Part shown: positions 24,757 through 34,510 of the stretch, piece after piece
Layout of the letters: the number at the start of each line of letters is the position of its first letter
Numbering within the stretch: position 1 is the first letter of the stretch
Assembly: GCF_003570925.1 (NCBI RefSeq)
Contig: NZ_QXIS01000032.1
Location: 33,021-97,020 of the forward strand
Direction of reading: 5' to 3'
Length of the DNA stretch: 64,000 nt
Source of the DNA: Candidatus Cryosericum terrychapinii
Lineage (GTDB): Bacteria; Caldisericota; Caldisericia; Cryosericales; Cryosericaceae
Program-made: the position numbers and the translations under genes
The notes under the pieces: generated by a model
What the model was told of the DNA's origin: nothing
Seen by the model: the letters and a program-made list of their open reading frames with translations, nothing else
Databases searched by the model: none

Positions 24757-25637
24757 ACGTCCGCCGAGGCATCCCACTTGCGCTGGGAGCAGGAGTCCTG
24801 TTCGGACTCAGTGCTCCGTTGTCGAAGCTCATCGTCGCCGGGATGGATCCGATCGCGCTGGCTGGTGTCCTCTACCTTGGTGCATTCGTGGCCGTGTCTG
24901 TAGGTCGTCTGCTCGGGGTGACGCGTGGACTGCACAGCGAACCACTCCGGCGCCTGGACGTGCCGTATGTGCTCACGATGATCGCCGTCGGTGGGGTCGT
25001 GGCGCCAATACTCCTGATGTTCGGCGTGCGTGCGGCGTCGGGGTTTACGGCATCGCTGCTCCTGAACTTCGAGGGCGTGACCACGGCGGTTATTGCATGG
25101 ATGTTCTTCAGGGAGCGTGTTTCGGGGGCGGTGTGGGCTGCGGTCGTGCTGATGACGACGACCGGTGTCCTCCTCACCGGGGTCGCAGCGGGCGGGAGGT
25201 CCAGCATGGTCGGACCGCTGCTGATCATAGGTGCTGCCATTGGGTGGGGCGTCGACAACAACGTGTCCGCGAGGCTGTCCCACTGCGATCCGCTTATCCT
25301 GGTCAGTATCAAGGGACTGGCCGCGGGGCTCTTCTCTCTGGGGCTCTCGTGGGCGACCAGAGGCAGCCTTCCTGCCCCAGGCAGCCTCCTGGCCGGTCTC
25401 GGCGTCGGCTGCATCTCGTATGGGGTCTCTCTGGTGCTGTTCATCCTTTCGCTCAAGGTCATGGGCGCGGCCCGTACGGGAGCCTTCTTTGCCGTTGGTC
25501 CCCTGGCCGGTGCCCTGCTGTCGCTGGTCATCTTCCGTAGCCCGTTCACGTGGTCGATGGCGGCGGCGCTGGTCCTGACAGCAGCATCGATCGCGCTGGT
25601 GGCAAGCGAGGGCCTGCGCACTGATGGAAGACAATAA
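24753..25637 (+). CDS. EamA/DMT-family transporter
   Basis: A 294-residue membrane protein with ten predicted helices arranged as two EamA repeats (about residues 6-140 and 150-290). Typical elements are the opening GAGVLFGLSAPLSKL, the end of the first repeat (FFRERVSGAVWAAVVLMTTTGVLL) and the matching second-repeat end. Such proteins move amino acids, nucleotides or other metabolites, usually outward; the substrate is unknown. The start is chosen at the ATGA overlap with the truncated paralogue, with GGAG just upstream. Confidence 0.88.
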   Translation: MNVRRGIPLALGAGVLFGLSAPLSKLIVAGMDPIALAGVLYLGAFVAVSVGRLLGVTRGLHSEPLRRLDVPYVLTMIAVGGVVAPILLMFGVRAASGFTASLLLNFEGVTTAVIAWMFFRERVSGAVWAAVVLMTTTGVLLTGVAAGGRSSMVGPLLIIGAAIGWGVDNNVSARLSHCDPLILVSIKGLAAGLFSLGLSWATRGSLPAPGSLLAGLGVGCISYGVSLVLFILSLKVMGAARTGAFFAVGPLAGALLSLVIFRSPFTWSMAAALVLTAASIALVASEGLRTDGRQ

Positions 25638-25712
25638 GCCGACCAGTTGACCGACTGACCGTTCGGGGCAAACTGTAATATTTGTAGGCAGTTCGTCATC
25701 GGGGAGGCTCAT

Positions 25713-26150
25713 ATGAAGTGGGTAACGCGCGCGCACGTGCATGTGGACAGGATCGCCTGTCCATGGCTGATCAGCCGGTTCGTCGACAGCGAAGCGGAGT
25801 TCGTGTTTGTGGCGACCGACATTGTGGATCAGTTTGGTCAGAACGAGGTCGCGACACCCTTTGACCTTGAAGGCGCCGAGCTGGGTCACCAGGACGGTCA
25901 CTGCAGCTTTGTCTCCATCATGGAGAAGTATCATCTCACCGACAAGGCGCTCTTGCAGCTTGCCGACGTCGTCAACGCTGCGGATACGGATCAACTGGAC
26001 GCGAACCCGTACGCCAGGGGGCTCGAAGCGTTGGCGCAGGGTTTCTCTTTGATGTATCCCGACGACGTCAGCAACCTGGAGGCGCAGTTCGTTGTCTATG
26101 ATGCCTTGTACGCGTTCTTCCGGCTCAAGGTCGCCCGCGAGAGCACGTAA
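25713..26150 (+). CDS. ChrB-type chromate resistance domain protein
   Basis: A 145-residue protein that corresponds to the C-terminal domain of ChrB. It opens with WVTRAHVHVDRIACPWLISRFVD, followed by ATPFDLEGAELGH and CSFVSIMEKYHLTD. In chromate operons ChrB acts with the ChrA exporter, but no chrA is near. Stand-alone versions are common and their role is unclear. GGGAGG precedes the ATG. It forms a small unit between the EamA transporter and enolase. Confidence 0.85.
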   Translation: MKWVTRAHVHVDRIACPWLISRFVDSEAEFVFVATDIVDQFGQNEVATPFDLEGAELGHQDGHCSFVSIMEKYHLTDKALLQLADVVNAADTDQLDANPYARGLEALAQGFSLMYPDDVSNLEAQFVVYDALYAFFRLKVAREST

Positions 26151-26180
26151 ACTCACACATCCTCACACTGGAAACACTGA

Positions 26181-27518
<1,338 letters not shown>

Positions 27519-27549
27519 GTAGCGGGCAAGAGTAATTGAACGGCGCGGC

Positions 27550-28791
27550 ATGACTCCTGTCGACAAGATGAATCAGGAGCGCGTGCCGCGCCGTGGCATT
27601 AGCAGCGTCATCCGCAGCTTCTTTGCGCTGAACTCCAGTATGATCGCCCTGCTCGCCATGGTTGTTCTGGTGGGCATGGGCGAAAAGATGGCCGAGCGGT
27701 TCCTTCCCCTTTATCTCATGGCTGTGGGCGGTACGACGTGGGCAGTCGGTTCGCTGAACGGCATGGACAACCTGCTGTCGGCACTGTACAGCTTTCCCGG
27801 CGGATACCTTAGCGACCTGCTGGGCTACAAGAAAGCGCTCATCGTGTTCAACCTCGTCGCGATGGTGGGGTATGTGATCGTCATTCTCGTCCCCACCTGG
27901 TGGGCGGTCCTCATCGGCGCTGTCTTCTTCATCTCCTGGACCGCTATCTCACTGCCTGCGATCATGTCACTGGTCAGCAAGGCTGTCCCAAAGGACAAGC
28001 GCACAATGGGTGTCAGCCTCCACTCGCTGACACGGCGCATCCCCATGGCCCTGGGGCCACTCGTGGGTGGCGCGCTCATCCAGGTGTTTGGACGCATCAA
28101 CGGTGTTCGCATCTCGTTCGGGGTCGCCCTCCTGCTGGGGGCTGTGGCCATCGTGCTGGAGATTTTCTTCATCGAGGAAGACCCGGACGCAGGCAAGAAG
28201 GACCGTGCTGTTCACCTCAGGGATTCCATCCACTTCATTACACCCGACCTGCGCAACCTGCTTATTTCGGACATCCTCATCCGGTTCGCTGAACAGATTC
28301 CCTATGCGTTCGTCGTCCTCTGGGCTGTGGACCGGAACGGCATTACGCCCCTGCAATTCGGCGTCCTGACCACGATCGAGATGGTAACGGCGATGCTTGT
28401 CTACATCCCCATCGCGATCCTGGCCGACCGCAACAGCAAGAAACCGTTTGTGCTGACGACCTTCGTCTTCTTTACGGCATTCCCGATCGTGCTGTACTTC
28501 AGCCGGTCATTCCCTGCTCTGTGCGGCGCCTTCGTCCTGCGTGGGCTCAAGGAATATGGTGAGCCGACGCGGAAGGCGCTGATCATGGACCTTGCTCCAG
28601 AGAACGCCAAGGCGTCGACGTTTGGGACGTACTATCTCCTGCGCGACCTCATTGTCTCGGTCGCCGCGTTTGGCGCCGCCTGGTTGTGGAACAAGGGACC
28701 GGGAGTGAACTTCTTCACCGCCGCGGCCTTCGGGGCGGCCGGTACAATCTACTTCGCGGTGTTCGGGCGCGACCTCAAGTCGGCTGCCTGA
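27550..28791 (+). CDS. MFS transporter
   Basis: A 413-residue protein with about 12 membrane helices in two halves and the central charged loop EEDPDAGKKDRAVH. The first cytoplasmic loop (GYLSDLLGYKKAL) is the major-facilitator G-x-x-x-D-x-x-G-x-K signature, and ILADRNSKKP is the equivalent in the second half. The substrate is not evident. No strong ribosome binding site is seen; a second ATG at 27568 is an alternative start. Its last 43 bases overlap the end of the convergent PAP2 gene. Confidence 0.87.
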   Translation: MTPVDKMNQERVPRRGISSVIRSFFALNSSMIALLAMVVLVGMGEKMAERFLPLYLMAVGGTTWAVGSLNGMDNLLSALYSFPGGYLSDLLGYKKALIVFNLVAMVGYVIVILVPTWWAVLIGAVFFISWTAISLPAIMSLVSKAVPKDKRTMGVSLHSLTRRIPMALGPLVGGALIQVFGRINGVRISFGVALLLGAVAIVLEIFFIEEDPDAGKKDRAVHLRDSIHFITPDLRNLLISDILIRFAEQIPYAFVVLWAVDRNGITPLQFGVLTTIEMVTAMLVYIPIAILADRNSKKPFVLTTFVFFTAFPIVLYFSRSFPALCGAFVLRGLKEYGEPTRKALIMDLAPENAKASTFGTYYLLRDLIVSVAAFGAAWLWNKGPGVNFFTAAAFGAAGTIYFAVFGRDLKSAA

Positions 28792-29483
28792 GTGTTCGCG
28801 GCGCTCCGCCGACGGACAAAGTCGGGCACGCCTACGACGAGAATGGACCACCACAGCCCGACACCCCATCCCCCGAGGACGTCCGACAGGTAGTGCACGC
28901 CGAGGTACAAGCGGCTGAAGCCGATCATTAGAGGGAAGAGGGCGGCAAGGACCAGCCAGAGTCCTCTGAGACGTGGCGAGTGTGCGGCGCGGAACAGCAG
29001 ATAGAAACCCAGGGCGTACAGGGCAACTGAGATGTTCGCGTGGCCTGAAGGAAAGCTGCCATCCAACTCTGTCAGGACGGAGAAAATGGCCGGTGGACGC
29101 GGACGTCCGAAACCAGCCTTGCCAAGGTAGACGACCAGTTCTGATCCGGCACAGGTCAACGCCAGCGTCAGGGCTGCCCGTCGTCTGCGGTTCCACAGGA
29201 AGATGACTGCGGCAACTACCACCAGGGTTGCCACCTCCCAGTTGCCCACGAACGAGACTGCTTCGAAGAAGCCTATGCCGAATGGCGTACGGTGCGCGGC
29301 GAGCCAGTGCACGAGCCAGCCGTCCACGCGGACGATGCTCTCATTGTCGAGGACGTCCTCCGCCAGTCCCGAAGCGAGGGCGCCGATGTACAGCAGGGCC
29401 GCGCCGACAAGTGCCGCAAATGGCCAGGGGTTCTCCAGCCACAGACGGGCGCGGTTCACGATGAACGAAGTCTGTTTTCTCAT
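28749..29483 (-). CDS. PAP2-family phosphatase, membrane-bound
   Basis: A 244-residue membrane protein with the three phosphatase motifs: K-x(5)-RPRPP (KAGFGRPRPP), PSGH (GSFPSGHANIS) and SR-x-YLGVHYLSDVLGG. It likely removes phosphate from a lipid pyrophosphate or phosphatidate on the outer face of the membrane, for example undecaprenyl pyrophosphate recycling. The start at 29483 is chosen from the onset of family similarity; a longer frame reaches 29555. The 3' end overlaps the MFS gene by 43 bases on the opposite strand. Confidence 0.88.
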   Translation of the reverse strand: MRKQTSFIVNRARLWLENPWPFAALVGAALLYIGALASGLAEDVLDNESIVRVDGWLVHWLAAHRTPFGIGFFEAVSFVGNWEVATLVVVAAVIFLWNRRRRAALTLALTCAGSELVVYLGKAGFGRPRPPAIFSVLTELDGSFPSGHANISVALYALGFYLLFRAAHSPRLRGLWLVLAALFPLMIGFSRLYLGVHYLSDVLGGWGVGLWWSILVVGVPDFVRRRSAANTQAADLRSRPNTAK

Positions 29484-29572
29484 GCAGACATGATAGCAGA
29501 ACTGATGCGGAAGCATGCATGTCCGGACTTGCCTGAAGAAGTTGTCCCGATACACTTCAGAGGTGGGAGCCT

Positions 29573-30319
29573 ATGTCGAGAGTACTCCAGGAGGTACCAG
29601 TGGCGGACGCGAAGACCGGAGAAGCTTTTGCTGCCGAACACCGTGCAGTGCTGTTCGCGTGGGTCGCCCGGGAGGCGATCGCGCGTATGGGTGAGGAGGT
29701 AGCTGTGCCAGTCATACGGGCCTCCGTTCGACCGTATGGCGAACAGCGCGGCCATCGCATGGCATTGCGGGCACAGCAGGATGGACAGCCCCTTTCCATG
29801 GCAAGTTATTTGTCATATCGCGAGTGGGAGGTCCCTGCCGGTGAGATGCAGCAGGTCGGCGTGTCCTGACGAGGAGACCTCCGGGCTCAGGTGCGCCGCT
29901 GCTGTTGGGCCACGACATGGCAGCAGGAAGGACTCACTGACTATGGCAAGTACTACTGCCAGGAGATCGACAAGGCAGTCGTGCGCGAGTTCAACCCCGA
30001 GCTGGTCATAAACGTGAAGGGGACCAGGACGAACAGAAGCGGGATATGTCAGCTCGTCTACCACGGCGCGTTCGAGGGCGCCCTGGTCCACGAAGAGGCA
30101 CAGCGCGCTCAGGAGGCGTGCATTCTCCCATGGAGCTACCACACGGTACACCTCACTTCCACTATGAGTGCAGTACTACAGCGAGAGCTGGGTTCTGCCG
30201 GTGTCGCTGCCGCGCAGGCGGCGCTGGAGACCTTTGCCGTACGGTTCGGAAGCGCCATGGCAGATATCCTTGCCGGGGATGCCGGTACAGATTTCGACGT
30301 GCTGCCGGAGGGACGGTGA
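29573..30319 (+). pseudogene. L-2-amino-thiazoline-4-carboxylate hydrolase-like gene with in-frame TGA
   Basis: Two open segments in the same frame together make one ATC-hydrolase-like protein. The first (29573-29869) has AFAAEHRAVLFAWVAREAI and GHRMALRAQQDGQPLSMASYL; the second (to 30319) has CCWATTWQQEGLTDYGKYYCQEIDKAVVREFNPEL. Only a TGA at 29867-29869 separates them, in a linker region that should vary. Family members open the thiazoline ring of ATC on the route to cysteine. GAGGAG follows the TGA and a GTG at 29891 could restart translation, giving a split protein. The last bases overlap the threonine synthase start (GTGA). Confidence 0.7.
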
Positions 30320-31437
30320 GGTATTCCCTGTGCTGTGCCCGGTGCGGCCGGGACTACGACGACGATGGGAAGCGCCTCCGCTGTGAGTGTGGAGGCATGC
30401 TGGACCTGCGGTTCGAGCCGTCCTTCCGGCCTGACATGACGGCCGGACGACCGTACGACCAGTGGCGCTACCGCGAGGCACTGCCTGTCGGCGAGGACGT
30501 TGTGACGATGGGCGAGGGCTGGACGCCCCTGCTGTCCGTGAGATTCGACGGGAGAGCGCTGCTGATCAAGCAGGAACAGCTCTTCCCCACTGGTTCCTAC
30601 AAGGACCGGGGCGCGGCAGTGCTCATGACACGCCTGCGCGAGCTCGGCGTGAAGCGCGTCGTCGAGGACTCCTCAGGGAACGCAGGGTGCGCAGTGGCCG
30701 CTTATGCTGCTCACGCAGGTGTCGCCTGCGACATCTATGTCCCGATAGACACCTCCCCAGCCAAGACGGCGCAGATCGAGGCATATGGGGCGACGCTGCA
30801 CCTCGTCCCCGGAACGCGTGAAGACACGGCGCGGGCGGCGCTCGAGGCGGCTGCGACGTGCATGTACGCCAGCCATGTGTACAACCCGTGGTTTCTGCAG
30901 GGGACGAAGACATTTGCGTATGAGGTGGCCGAACAGCTCGGCTGGACAGCTCCCGATACCCTGGTCCTGCCCGCAGGCAACGGCACCCTGCTGCTGGGCG
31001 CGTACCTGGGGTTCACGGAGCTCGCGCGGGCGGGAATCGTGAATCATGTGCCACGCATTATTGCAGTCCAGGCTGCGGCATGCGCGCCTCTTGCTGGCGC
31101 GTTCGCAGACGGCCTGGATGAACCCGTCAAGATCCATGCGGGCCATACGGCTGCTGAGGGCATCGCCATTGCGACTCCGGCGCGTGGTTCGCAAGTGCTG
31201 GCGGCAGTGCATGCCACTGATGGATCGTTCGTGGCCGTTGCTGAACATGAGATAGTGGCAAGTCTTCGGGATTGCTGCCGAGGCGGCTGGTTCATCGAGC
31301 CGACGTCCGCCGCGGTGATCGCAGGCGCGCGCAGGTATGCCCACACCGCAGCGCCGGGCGAAACGATCGTCACGGCGTTTACTGGACATGGATTGAAGGC
31401 GGCGGCCAAGATCGCCAAACTCGTGGAGTCTCTCTGA
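30316..31437 (+). CDS. Threonine synthase-like PLP enzyme
   Basis: A 373-residue fold-type II PLP enzyme. The N-terminus has a zinc-ribbon-like CxxC...CxC (CCARCG, RCECGG), then GEGWTPLL, the Schiff-base lysine in GSYKDRGAAV, the EDSSGNAGCAVAAYAA phosphate loop and the glycine-rich LPAGNGTLLLG. It would convert O-phosphohomoserine to threonine; a related lyase activity is possible, since this subgroup is diverse. The GTG start at 30316 has GGAGG four bases upstream and overlaps the preceding stop by four bases. Confidence 0.85.
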   Translation: MRYSLCCARCGRDYDDDGKRLRCECGGMLDLRFEPSFRPDMTAGRPYDQWRYREALPVGEDVVTMGEGWTPLLSVRFDGRALLIKQEQLFPTGSYKDRGAAVLMTRLRELGVKRVVEDSSGNAGCAVAAYAAHAGVACDIYVPIDTSPAKTAQIEAYGATLHLVPGTREDTARAALEAAATCMYASHVYNPWFLQGTKTFAYEVAEQLGWTAPDTLVLPAGNGTLLLGAYLGFTELARAGIVNHVPRIIAVQAAACAPLAGAFADGLDEPVKIHAGHTAAEGIAIATPARGSQVLAAVHATDGSFVAVAEHEIVASLRDCCRGGWFIEPTSAAVIAGARRYAHTAAPGETIVTAFTGHGLKAAAKIAKLVESL

Positions 31438-31453
31438 CAGGAGGAGGTCAGTC

Positions 31454-32335
31454 ATGCAACTAGCAACATTCTCGTACCTGGGTCTCGAGCAGGTGGGACT
31501 TGTCACACAAGGCTACACCCGGATAGTGCCGCTCAGCCAACTGCTGGGTGTCGATGCTCCCGCGACGATGATCGAGCTCATCGAACAGTGGAGAGAGCTG
31601 GGTCCTGGACTGCAGGCGGTAACGATCTTACCGGGCACGGGCTTGCCCGTCACAGATGTCGGGCTCGTCGCTCCCATCCCGCATCCACGACGCAACATCA
31701 TCTGCCTGGGCAAGAACTACCGAGACCACGTGGAGGAAGCTGCGGTCCTTGGCGGTCTCACATCAGGCATTCCGACTGCTCCTGTCTACTTCTCCAAAAT
31801 GATCGACCGTGTACGCGGCTCAACCGAGTCCGTTCCCATCCACACGGGTGTCACGAGTATGCTGGACTACGAGGCCGAGCTTGCCGTCATCATTGGAAGG
31901 GCGGGCCACGACATCGACCACGGGAGTGTGCCTGAGCACATCTTCGGCTACTCCATCCTCAACGACATCTCGGAGCGGGACCTGCAGAAGAGCCACGACC
32001 AGTGGTTCAAAGGGAAAAGCCTGGACTTTGCGTGCGCAATGGGGCCCGTCATTGTCACTGCAGACGAGATCGCGTATCCGCCTGCTCTGGACATCAGGTG
32101 CAGTGTCAATGGTGAGTTGCGGCAGAAGGCCGTCACGTCGGACCTCATCTTTGACATCACGGAGATTGTCAGTGATTTCAGCAGAGGTCTGACCCTGATG
32201 CCGGGCGATATCATCAGCACAGGGACGCCGGCGGGTGTCGGCATGGGCTTCCGTCCGTTCAGATGGCTCAAAGCCGGTGATGTCGTCGAATGCCGGATCG
32301 AGGGTATCGGTGCCCTCAGGAACACGATCGAATAA
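31454..32335 (+). CDS. Fumarylacetoacetate hydrolase family protein
   Basis: A 293-residue protein of the FAH/HpcE type. Residues about 75-290 form the catalytic domain: NIICLGKNYRDHVEE, the metal-binding DYEAELAVIIGR, GYSILNDISERDLQKS, the KSLDFACAMGPVIV segment and the closing MPGDIISTGTPAGVG. These enzymes hydrolyse or decarboxylate 2-oxo acids such as acylpyruvates. AGGAGG precedes the ATG and the gene follows threonine synthase by 16 bases, so the three genes from 29573 probably form an operon. Confidence 0.92.
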   Translation: MQLATFSYLGLEQVGLVTQGYTRIVPLSQLLGVDAPATMIELIEQWRELGPGLQAVTILPGTGLPVTDVGLVAPIPHPRRNIICLGKNYRDHVEEAAVLGGLTSGIPTAPVYFSKMIDRVRGSTESVPIHTGVTSMLDYEAELAVIIGRAGHDIDHGSVPEHIFGYSILNDISERDLQKSHDQWFKGKSLDFACAMGPVIVTADEIAYPPALDIRCSVNGELRQKAVTSDLIFDITEIVSDFSRGLTLMPGDIISTGTPAGVGMGFRPFRWLKAGDVVECRIEGIGALRNTIE

Positions 32336-32338
32336 GCG

Positions 32339-32635
32339 TCAGGCGACTTTGAGGGCTCGGAACAGAATCCAGGAACTCAGGATAGCCAGTGCGGCTATGG
32401 AAAGGGCGAGTGTTGCCCGGTACTCCCTGCGTTCTTCTTCAATCATTCGGCCGTGGTCACGCAGCAGCATGATTGCAGCCACTGAACCGGCGATCACCAG
32501 GAGCAGCACTGACACGATATTGCTGGGAACATAGAGATTGCGCCCGCCAGATGCCATGGTCCATCCGTCCCAGACGTAGTTGCCCAGCCCCAGCAAGCCT
32601 CCTGCGAAGGCCATGATCGTCATAAGTCTTCTCAT
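32339..32635 (-). CDS. Small three-helix membrane protein of unknown function
   Basis: A 98-residue protein with hydrophobic segments at about residues 4-20, 33-52 and 72-92, separated by a charged loop (RDHGRMIEEERREYR). It is not recognised as any known family. GAGGAG lies upstream of the ATG at 32635. It converges on the FAH-family gene with only three bases between the stop codons. Confidence 0.6.
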   Translation of the reverse strand: MRRLMTIMAFAGGLLGLGNYVWDGWTMASGGRNLYVPSNIVSVLLLVIAGSVAAIMLLRDHGRMIEEERREYRATLALSIAALAILSSWILFRALKVA

Positions 32636-32952
32636 CCAACACGCTCCTCGTTGCCGGCCGGCTGTTACCGCCATATTGGTCACTATATCAGGATTGTGCC
32701 ACGAGACAGATCGACGCAGTGCATCGTCCCGAGCCATCATCCGGTTTGCCATTCCCTCGTGCGCGCTGATCCAGGTCTTGCGCTTGCTATAGGATAACAG
32801 CGAAAACGGGAACGTGAAGAGGGGCGAGGAGACTAGGAGGGCACCTGGTCTCCTCGCCCACAGCAGTTGGACTGGGTACCGTCCACATTTGTTCACAGCG
32901 ATGGTCACGTCATCGTGCGTGGTCTCTGCCGAGTGGTTATCGGAATTAATCA
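32636..32952. other. Intergenic region without recognised gene
   Basis: This stretch lies upstream of the small membrane protein gene. The minus frame stays open to 32908, but the extra residues look non-natural (high Arg/Trp/Cys, no domain) and have no good ribosome binding site. A promoter for 32635 may be here; I could not pick a convincing one. Confidence 0.4.
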
Positions 32953-33004
32953 GGGTCAGATCTACACATTTTACAAGTGTCGATAAAATCTGTAGACCTG
33001 ACCC
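32953..33004. mobile_element. Palindromic REP/IS200-type repeat (GGGTCAG...CTGACCC)
   Basis: GGGTCAGATCTACACATTTTA and the inverted copy ending in TGTAGACCTGACCC pair at about 19 of 23 positions around a short loop. Elements that open with GGGTCAGGTCT and end in AGACCTGACCC occur widely in bacteria as substrates of REP-associated tyrosine transposases. No transposase is nearby, so this is a non-autonomous copy. It sits eight bases after the CBS-ACT gene end and could act as its terminator. Confidence 0.6.
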
Positions 33005-33012
33005 CGGAGAAC

Positions 33013-33672
33013 TTAGCGGGCTTCCTGGATTTCGCGCAGGTCGATCACTGTCTCCTCCGGCTTGAGGAGACTGCGCATCGTGTCCTGGTCTACATCTGCC
33101 ACCTTGAGGATGATCCGGAGACGATTGGGCGATACCGCAGGGAATGATGACACGCTCGCGATGAGCCCGCCTGCTTCGACGACGCGGTTGAACAGCGAGG
33201 CGAGAGCGCCCTTGCGGTTGTTTATTTCAAGAGATGCGCGGACTCCTGGTGCACGTGAACCGAGCATCTCGATGAACAACCTGAAGATGTCCGTCTCGGT
33301 GATAATCCCCACAAGCGTACGCGACTCTGGAGGGCTCACGACGGGCAATGCGCCGATCTTGTGGTCAGCCATGGTCGTAGCAGCCAACTCGATGGGACAG
33401 TCAGGGCCGACCGTGACCAGGTCCTGCCGCATGACCTGGCGTACAGGCAGGGCAGCGGCCTGGGCGCTGGCCTCCACCCAGCTGATGGGTCGGTCCGCAG
33501 AGGGCAGCGCATACAGCAGGTCCTTCTCGGAGACGATGCCGACCAATAGGTTGTCTTCGACGACAGGAAGACGGTGGATGTTGTGGGCGCGCATCATGTT
33601 GAGACCGTCGGACAACCGTGCTTCGGGATCGATCGTCACGACGTCGTGCGTCATGTAGTCACGGACAAGCAT
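33013..33672 (-). CDS. CBS-pair protein with C-terminal ACT domain
   Basis: A 219-residue soluble protein. Residues about 1-60 and 75-135 are the two CBS motifs (MTHDVVTIDPEARLSDGLNMM with HRLPVVE, and DLVTVGPDCPIELAATTM with GALPVV), and about 140-219 form an ACT-like domain (RASLEINNRKGALASLFNRVVEAGG). Such proteins (AcuB-like) sense adenine nucleotides and small metabolites and regulate partner enzymes. A GGGGGGAG stretch precedes the ATG. It lies 20 bp downstream of a methyltransferase on the same strand. Confidence 0.9.
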   Translation of the reverse strand: MLVRDYMTHDVVTIDPEARLSDGLNMMRAHNIHRLPVVEDNLLVGIVSEKDLLYALPSADRPISWVEASAQAAALPVRQVMRQDLVTVGPDCPIELAATTMADHKIGALPVVSPPESRTLVGIITETDIFRLFIEMLGSRAPGVRASLEINNRKGALASLFNRVVEAGGLIASVSSFPAVSPNRLRIILKVADVDQDTMRSLLKPEETVIDLREIQEAR

Positions 33673-33692
33673 CGACTTCTCCCCCCGGGACT

Positions 33693-34400
33693 CTAGCGCT
33701 TGCGCGCCGTGCCGACCAGGAACGCACCGGTCAGCGGCCTGAACATGCGGCCGAAGAACTCCTGTCTCGAGGCGGTGGTGTCCTGGAACTCGTCCTCGTC
33801 AGGAAGCGTGTAGATGCAGCTTTCCATCGTCAGGGCGCCAAAGGTGCCCGTCCGGTGGAACAACAAGCGCAGGTCGGACGATGAGAAGAAATGGGCTGCT
33901 CCATAGATGGACTCCTCACGCTTGGCGTGTTCGCGGCGAGCGTCGGCCCATGGAGAATCGTTGTTGAGGACGCCGACGACCAGCTTGCCACCCGGTCGTA
34001 GTACCCGGGCCATTTCCATGAGGGCCAGCAGCGGGTCCGCGGCAAACTCGAGTGCGGTAATCGACACGACCATATCGAAGGTCCTGTTTTCGTACGGAAG
34101 TTTGGCCATGTCAGCCTGATCGTACCAGATGTACTGACCACGATCCTGGGCCTTGCGGCGCGCTATCTCGATCATCTTCGAGGAGATGTCGACGGCAGTA
34201 ACGTCGGCGCCACCTTCGGACAACCGGATACTGTACAGTCCGGTACCACATCCGACGTCCAGAACGGTCTTGCCCCGCACTACGCCCACATGCTTGAAGA
34301 CCAGCGCGTTTTCGAGCTCGTCTTCATAGGCGCCCAAGGGTGTCATGTACCAGCTGTCATAAGTGTCGGCCCTGCTGTCGAACAATGCGTTATCTGCCAT
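33693..34400 (-). CDS. Class I SAM-dependent methyltransferase
   Basis: A 235-residue protein with motif I VLDVGCGTGLYSIRLSEGG, the acidic residue after strand 2 (AVDISSKMIE), a Q-A-D-M-A-K-L-P-Y motif II and a ARVLRPGGKLVVGVL motif III. It resembles the UbiE/Methyltransf_11 group, which act on small molecules, lipids or quinones; the substrate is unknown. The start at 34400 is preceded by GGGGGTG; an upstream ATG at 34430 is less likely. Confidence 0.88.
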   Translation of the reverse strand: MADNALFDSRADTYDSWYMTPLGAYEDELENALVFKHVGVVRGKTVLDVGCGTGLYSIRLSEGGADVTAVDISSKMIEIARRKAQDRGQYIWYDQADMAKLPYENRTFDMVVSITALEFAADPLLALMEMARVLRPGGKLVVGVLNNDSPWADARREHAKREESIYGAAHFFSSSDLRLLFHRTGTFGALTMESCIYTLPDEDEFQDTTASRQEFFGRMFRPLTGAFLVGTARKR

Positions 34401-34510
34401 GTGGCACCCCCTGGAGAAAATCCTCTTCATTCATTCTCTGCGAGACAGGCAGGAATGCAAGACAGAGGAAAACAGGTGGTGTCATCGCAGATCGTCTGAC
34501 TGGCAGAGGC

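Noticed and set aside
29867..29869. Selenocysteine codon in the ATC-hydrolase gene
   Set aside because: The TGA is in a variable linker without a conserved cysteine position, and I see no convincing SECIS hairpin immediately after it. Other genes here end normally with TGA.
32636..32908. Extension of the small membrane protein by 91 residues upstream
   Set aside because: The added residues have no good start signal and an unnatural composition; the ATG at 32635 has GAGGAG upstream.
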